From contig ML664161.1 of NCBI GenBank assembly GCA_007570785.1, positions 16,396,861 through 16,460,860 of the forward strand: a stretch of DNA of 64,000 nt, read 5' to 3'. This DNA comes from Antilocapra americana. Its lineage: Eukaryota; Chordata; Mammalia; Artiodactyla; Antilocapridae. Each line of letters opens with the position of its first letter. The first letter of the stretch is position 1. The notes below the pieces were generated by a model. It did no database searches. It was not told the origin of the DNA and saw nothing but the letters and a program-made list of their open reading frames with translations. The translations under genes and the position numbers were made by a program. Positions 59,269 to 64,000 of this stretch are shown here, piece by piece.

Positions 59269-62200
59269 ATGTTATTATCATTTTTCTGCTTAGTGCGTAT
59301 CAGGTGTGACTTTGGAAATTCAATTAAAAAAAACTGTGTTTAGAACACTTTTGTTTAATAATTATTGTAGAGTAGTTGGACTCATGATAGAACAGATCAT
59401 CTAAACACTTTCTTTATTAAGATGGCCATGATATTTTTTCTTAATCAGCCAACAGACATTTATCATTGAAAGTATAGAAAAAAGGTGTACCTTTTGTGTC
59501 AAGAGCAGATTCCCAGAGCTTTGTGCAAAGGGGGTTCCCATCTGCTTCCAACCATGCTGTTCTACGTTATGGACAATCAAGGCAAATCAGGACTGATTTT
59601 TAAAGAAGATGAACAGTCTATTAGCAAACACAACTAAAAACTATTTTTTGAAACTAGCTGCAAATGCTAAAAGAATAAAAATTTATCCTTTCATTTTTCC
59701 CATCTTTAACCATTAGCCTCTATTTTCAAATTTTTAAAAATAATGAACATTTTGTTTCTCCTTTTTGTTAGCATTCCTTATTTTTTCACTATATAAAAAG
59801 TATTTGTTGAGTACCTAGTATGTGCAGATTATCTACTGTGAAAATGATCTTCAGCTTTCTTTCTTTTTGCCTTCCTGCTGACCTTGTCTTTCTGCCTTCT
59901 TGGTTTTGTTACTTCTTTCCATCTTCTCTTGCTTTCTTCCTCACTGGTAGCACTGTGTGTTTGCAGGAGGGTAAGAGGGATGATGATGTGGCTCCTGTGC
60001 TGTTTTCCAAAAAGCAAAACTATATTTATATTTATAGTGTATTATCTAATTGTTTCTACTAGATAAAAAGTTCTCCACAGTTCTTAAAATCTGTCTTAGC
60101 TTTCAAACTTTTCCACTGCCTCACTTATGGCTTTATGGATGGTAGACATTGTCTCATTCATTAAATTGAAAAGGAATGGAAGCCATTAGCATTTCTAAGA
60201 GTAAGAGGTTGAGGATGAATTTGGGAGGGGAGGCACAAAATTGTGCATGGCCTCAGATCAGATGACAGTCCTAATTCATCTTCAGATTTTCTGGAAGAAA
60301 CTGATATTCTTTAAAACCACTTAACTCATATTAACCCTATAAGTAATAATCAGGGCTTGCAATGAGAAGGGAAATCAATGGTCTGTGAGTTCTCTCAGGT
60401 AGAGAAGTCTGATGTGGCTGATAGAGGTGACATGTGAGGAAGAACAAGGGCTTTAGAGGCTGATGGGTTTGATTTGAGTGCTGGCTCCTCTCCAGCTTAG
60501 CTGTGTCACCTTGGGAAAACTACTTCTGTTCTCTGAGATGCATTGCTCATTAATGGAGAAAACGTTAATTCTCAAGATTATTGTAAACATTTCAAATAGT
60601 ATATTAGGAATATCTTACATTACTATTAGTATTCCTTTCCTTTTTCACTATTCCTTCAAAAATTTAGAAAACATATCTGCACTTTTAAAGTTTAAACTGT
60701 TATGGTTTGGGTCACTGCCAACTTGATGGAATTATGACAATGTGGAAGGAAGCATTTGCTCTGCCAAAATCAGCAGAATCAGAGTGATTCTGTTCACTCT
60801 GATTCAATACTGAGTCAGGATTATGACTCAGTATTTGAGAGCCTGGTTGCCTCACCTTCTCGTGTAGTCCAGCTTAGGTTAAGAAGAGCCTGTCTTGGGG
60901 CTGTCTTTCCAGTGTCCATACTTGAAAAAGAAATTTGTGAACCATCACTCTTTGGTGGAAGCTGGATTCTTTTTTTTTTTTTTTTGCCTCATTACTATCT
61001 CAACTTCTTCATGGAAAAAGCTAATTTTATATCATTACCTTCTGTGTTTTTCTTCAGTTCTTCAAAATTTTTTTAATTTTTCATATATAATTTCTTTAAA
61101 CGGTTAGCTGCAGGAAATACAAATTACACAGCATGCATAATATCAAGAAACTTTATTCTTCAATATACAGAGATTATAGAATTTATTATGATCTCCTGTC
61201 ACTCTGATTAGTGTATTCAAAGCACTATTTGAAAGAGACTAGTCTATGTTTTTCTTTTTCCCCATTTTGAAAAGATAATGAACTAACAGAAGAATTCTTT
61301 TCATTGTTAGCTTTCATTCTTTTTGTGATTCTGAAATATGATTTTTAAGCAAGGCTTTTAAATAGCTCCTTACCTGTTGAACTAAGATTATTTATGTTGT
61401 CTTGAGAGAGAATACATTTCCTTGATTTTCCTGTGAACCATCTGAGTGGTAGTGGAGCAATAACAAAATTTTGATGAGCTGAAATTTTTTACTTGAATAG
61501 TTTGCAAGTCAGTTTTAAGTCAAATTTTCATGCTGTTTCATCATCTTATTTATGTAAAGAGATAATATACTTAAGAGCAGTATGCTTCTAAGAGTAAAAA
61601 CACCTTTCTGTTTTTTTTTTTAATTTCAGGTAGATAAGTTAGTCTATTTTCTTGCTGTTCCATTTAAGTGAATTAATGTTTTAAATGATTAAATCCCAAA
61701 TTCATGAAATTTTCCTAATTTAACCATAGGCTGGAATTACAATTAGGAGTTTATAAATTTGCTTAGTTTAGGCAAATCTTGTTAAATAAACATGCAGCAT
61801 TTAAAAAAAAATTTAAAGGATAAACACTTTACAAATAATTCGTAACCTTCTAAATGGATTCACTATGATTTATCCAGACAGAACTATCTCAGGGCAATTA
61901 GCATTATGTTTTGGAAGACAATCTTGGGAATCTCATACAAATTTTCCAAAGCATATTGTGTTTGCTTAAAGGCACACCAGTGGGTAAGTGGAAGGACAGT
62001 GTGGTGGGATGAAATCAGACAACCAGCAGGAGAGTAGCAGTCACTGGAATAATAAGATGAGTGCATTGTGGGTCTCCATGGCAACCGAGGACACTCCAGC
62101 TGATCCTCCGCCCCTCCAGCTCCCTGTGGAACAGCCCACCTGTGCCAGGTCTCCCCCTGCTGCAGAAATAAGTGTTCTCTTGCCACATTAAACTGTTCCA

Positions 62201-63152
62201 GGGATTCCAGTTTATGAAACAGCACCAATTACTTTACCTAAATCTAAATCTCTAATGCACTTATCAAGAAATGTTTCTCTAATAAATGTTATCAATTTGC
62301 TTTTTTAAAAGATACATTTAAATGAACAAATATGAAGAACATGGTAGATTTACAATTCATTAAGCTTCCTGGGGTCTTTTGTTCCGAAAGTTAGCTGACT
62401 CGTTTTCCTGCCAAGTTCTGGGAGCAGCAATGCCCACTTCTCTCTTGTTGGGTTGCTGTTAATGGCTTACAACTATTTCCAGATGCTTTGCATTTTCTTT
62501 CTATCTGTGTCTTCCTTCTGTCAGCCACTAACTGGTTGTTGAGTGCATTGGCAATTTTCTTAGTCTCAGTGTGCCTTAGTTTCTCCCTTTATAAAATGGG
62601 GGTAATAAAGACATTTACATCATCGAGTCATTTGTTAGGATCAAAAGAGCTAGTTAATATATAGTAAAGGGGCTTCTCATAGCACTCAATAACATTTGCT
62701 GTTATCATAGTTATCCCTTTACTCACTTCAGACCAAGTATCTCCTCTGTTAGTTTCAGTATCTTATCTAATAAATTCAGAAAAATCTCTTTTGCTCATTT
62801 CATCCTACTTATTTCCACAGAGATTGTAGATTTGTGAATGTGGATACATTACTTAAGAGATCATTGTGGTTTTAGATCAAGGCTGTATAGCCTTGTAAAG
62901 TGTTTGAGCAAATGAAAAGATTGAGATTAACTTGGGTTTTCTTGGCACAGCCTTAACCATAGGAGGTAACTACTTATAGGCAAGTCAGTTACACTGAAGT
63001 CGAGGGTCAAATAGTGGACAGACAGGTCTGGTTTACTTATATGAGGACTTAGTTGGGTGCCCCAATAAAAGGATTTTGACTCTACCAAGACTGTTTAGAG
63101 ACAAAGTAAGGCTAAAAATAATTCACAGGATTATTTGATATTAGGTGTATTA
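59269..63152. other. mostly unique intron
   Basis: No exon recognised. Diverged MIR copies lie at about 60445-60600 (+; gctggctcctctccagctta gctgtgtcaccttggg) and 62525-62715 (+; cagtgtgccttagtttctcc ctttataaaatggggg). A T run lies at 60970-60985. Two adjacent hairpins are listed separately. Confidence 0.5.
60776..60835. repeat. two back-to-back perfect 12-6-12 hairpins
   Basis: First: gaatcagagtga (60776-60787), loop ttctgt, tcactctgattc (60794-60805). Second: aatactgagtca (60806-60817), loop ggatta, tgactcagtatt (60824-60835). The arms of the second contain TGAGTCA and TGACTCA, the AP-1/TRE consensus. Confidence 0.97.
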
Positions 63153-63231
63153 CTGGATTGGCCAAAACATTTGTTTCGGTTTTCCTGTAGGATGTTACGA
63201 AAAACCAGAACAAACTTTTTGGCCAATCCAA
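63153..63231. mobile_element. mariner-derived MITE, near-perfect palindrome
   Basis: A 79-bp palindrome starting ctggattggccaaaacattt and ending tttttggccaatccaa, with only a few mismatches between arms and flanked by TA at 63151-63152 and 63232-63233. It contains no transposase. Confidence 0.92.
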
Positions 63232-63252
63232 TATGTGAACAGCACATAACAG

Positions 63253-63279
63253 AGTCCCTAATACTTAGTATTAGGGACT
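63253..63279. repeat. perfect 12-bp hairpin, 3-nt loop
   Basis: agtccctaatac (63253-63264), loop tta, gtattagggact (63268-63279), 21 bases right of the MITE. Confidence 0.97.
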
Positions 63280-63580
63280 TAGTACTCACAAATGGTAGCT
63301 CTTAGTATTATCATGATTGCTCATACTACACTTAGTAATTCCTTAGCATCACATTTATTTTAATGTGATGGTCAGAATCCTGATGTGTAAATATCTTGGC
63401 CCACAGGGCATAGATGTGAATGAATGTTCAGGATGTACTTTCCTCTTCTTTGCATCTGTTATATAAACAATGCTAATGCTGGAGTAGAACAGATTTTGTA
63501 TTGAAAAATAATGGAACAGTAAATGGTAGAACAAGGAAAAAGTGCTAAGTAGTAAGTTCACTGACACATTTTCCAGCCAA

Positions 63581-63628
63581 ATCTATCTATCTATCTATCT
63601 TTCTACCTACCCACCTACCTATTTATCA
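63581..63628. repeat. (ATCT)n / (ACCT)n microsatellite
   Basis: Five tetranucleotide ATCT units grading into CTAC and CCAC variants. Confidence 0.92.
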
Positions 63629-64000
63629 ATCATCTGTTATTTTAAGCATTGAGATCGCTACTGAGTGAGACAGCAAATGAAATACAAAACACAGAAAAAA
63701 AAAACTTCAATTTTTTTGGTGAAAATTTAAGTAAAATATTTATGACATAAATGATCTATTAGAAAAGATAGGTGCATTGAGGAACTGGATTTGTTACCTG
63801 TGTTGGAGGCACTAATTCCAGCTCTGAAGCTGACTCAGAGTTCAAGGCGCTTTTCCCACTACTCAGTTCTGGCTGAGATCTGTGCTCTGAGGACCTATAC
63901 AGGGTGCATGATGGAAGTTAATGCACATCGAGAAGCAAATTTAGCTAGAAAGTCAGCCAAAAAACCTAGTTAATTTGGATCACTAAGAACCTCGGTAACA
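63629..64000. other. non-repeat intron
   Basis: Nothing recognised; a 60-codon open frame at 63791-63973 has no recognisable content. Confidence 0.4.

Noticed and set aside
61884..62228. 114-codon minus-strand open frame as a further PEX5L exon
   Set aside because: Strand is right, but the translation does not resemble any PEX5L segment I know and no matching splice pair was evident.
1..64000. CRISPR array, phage, operon or other prokaryotic system
   Set aside because: All repeated units are mammalian interspersed repeats; there are no operons, spaced direct repeats or bacterial genes.

Overview
This window is mammalian nuclear DNA from a ruminant (cattle, sheep, goat or deer lineage; the species cannot be fixed from sequence alone). 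The evidence is the dense load of BovB (RTE-class) LINEs, Bov-tA/Bov-A tRNA-Glu-derived SINEs and ruminant L1 3' ends, over an older layer of MIR, MER5, MLT1-type LTR and other mammalian repeats. Most long open frames belong to decayed LINEs and are not host genes.

I can support one host coding feature: a 96-nt phase-0 exon on the minus strand at 49956-50051, flanked by AG and GT splice dinucleotides. It encodes a 32-residue piece (ARLTKEQRWG...EEEFERAKAAVE) that I recognise as PEX5L (PEX5-related protein, TRIP8b, the HCN-channel auxiliary subunit). The rest of the window is then most simply read as the two introns flanking this exon, with transcription right to left. I looked for the adjoining PEX5L exons in the non-repeat stretches and did not find them.

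Layout. 1-2863: BovB copy whose 5' part is inverted relative to its 3' part. 3187-10495: near full-length, dead L1 carrying seven younger insertions, most with visible target-site duplications (TSDs). 10496-26183: intron with MIR, CHR-type SINE, BovB fragments, an MLT1-type LTR split by BovB, and an antisense L1 3' UTR. 26250-30137: near full-length dead BovB inside an older repeat. 30138-36433: intron with Bov-tA copies and an old LTR-like element. 36434-39292: an antisense, polyadenylated LINE 5'-UTR-only copy abutting a sense BovB. 39293-44395: intron with a tRNA-Lys/Bov-tA composite insertion and a 5'-truncated L1. 44396-49955: intron, then the PEX5L exon. 50052-56239: intron. 56240-59268: a BovB nested inside another BovB. 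59269-64000: mostly unique intron with a mariner MITE and several perfect hairpins.

The most interesting items are: an L1-like 5' UTR joined to BovB ORF sequence; the 5'-UTR-only polyadenylated retrocopy; the tRNA-Lys/Bov-tA composite with one pair of TSDs; the inverted BovB at the window start with a templated internal insertion; and a set of near-perfect short hairpins in otherwise unique intron, including two back-to-back 12-6-12 hairpins at 60776-60835. I see no bacterial, viral-replicon or CRISPR-like system.
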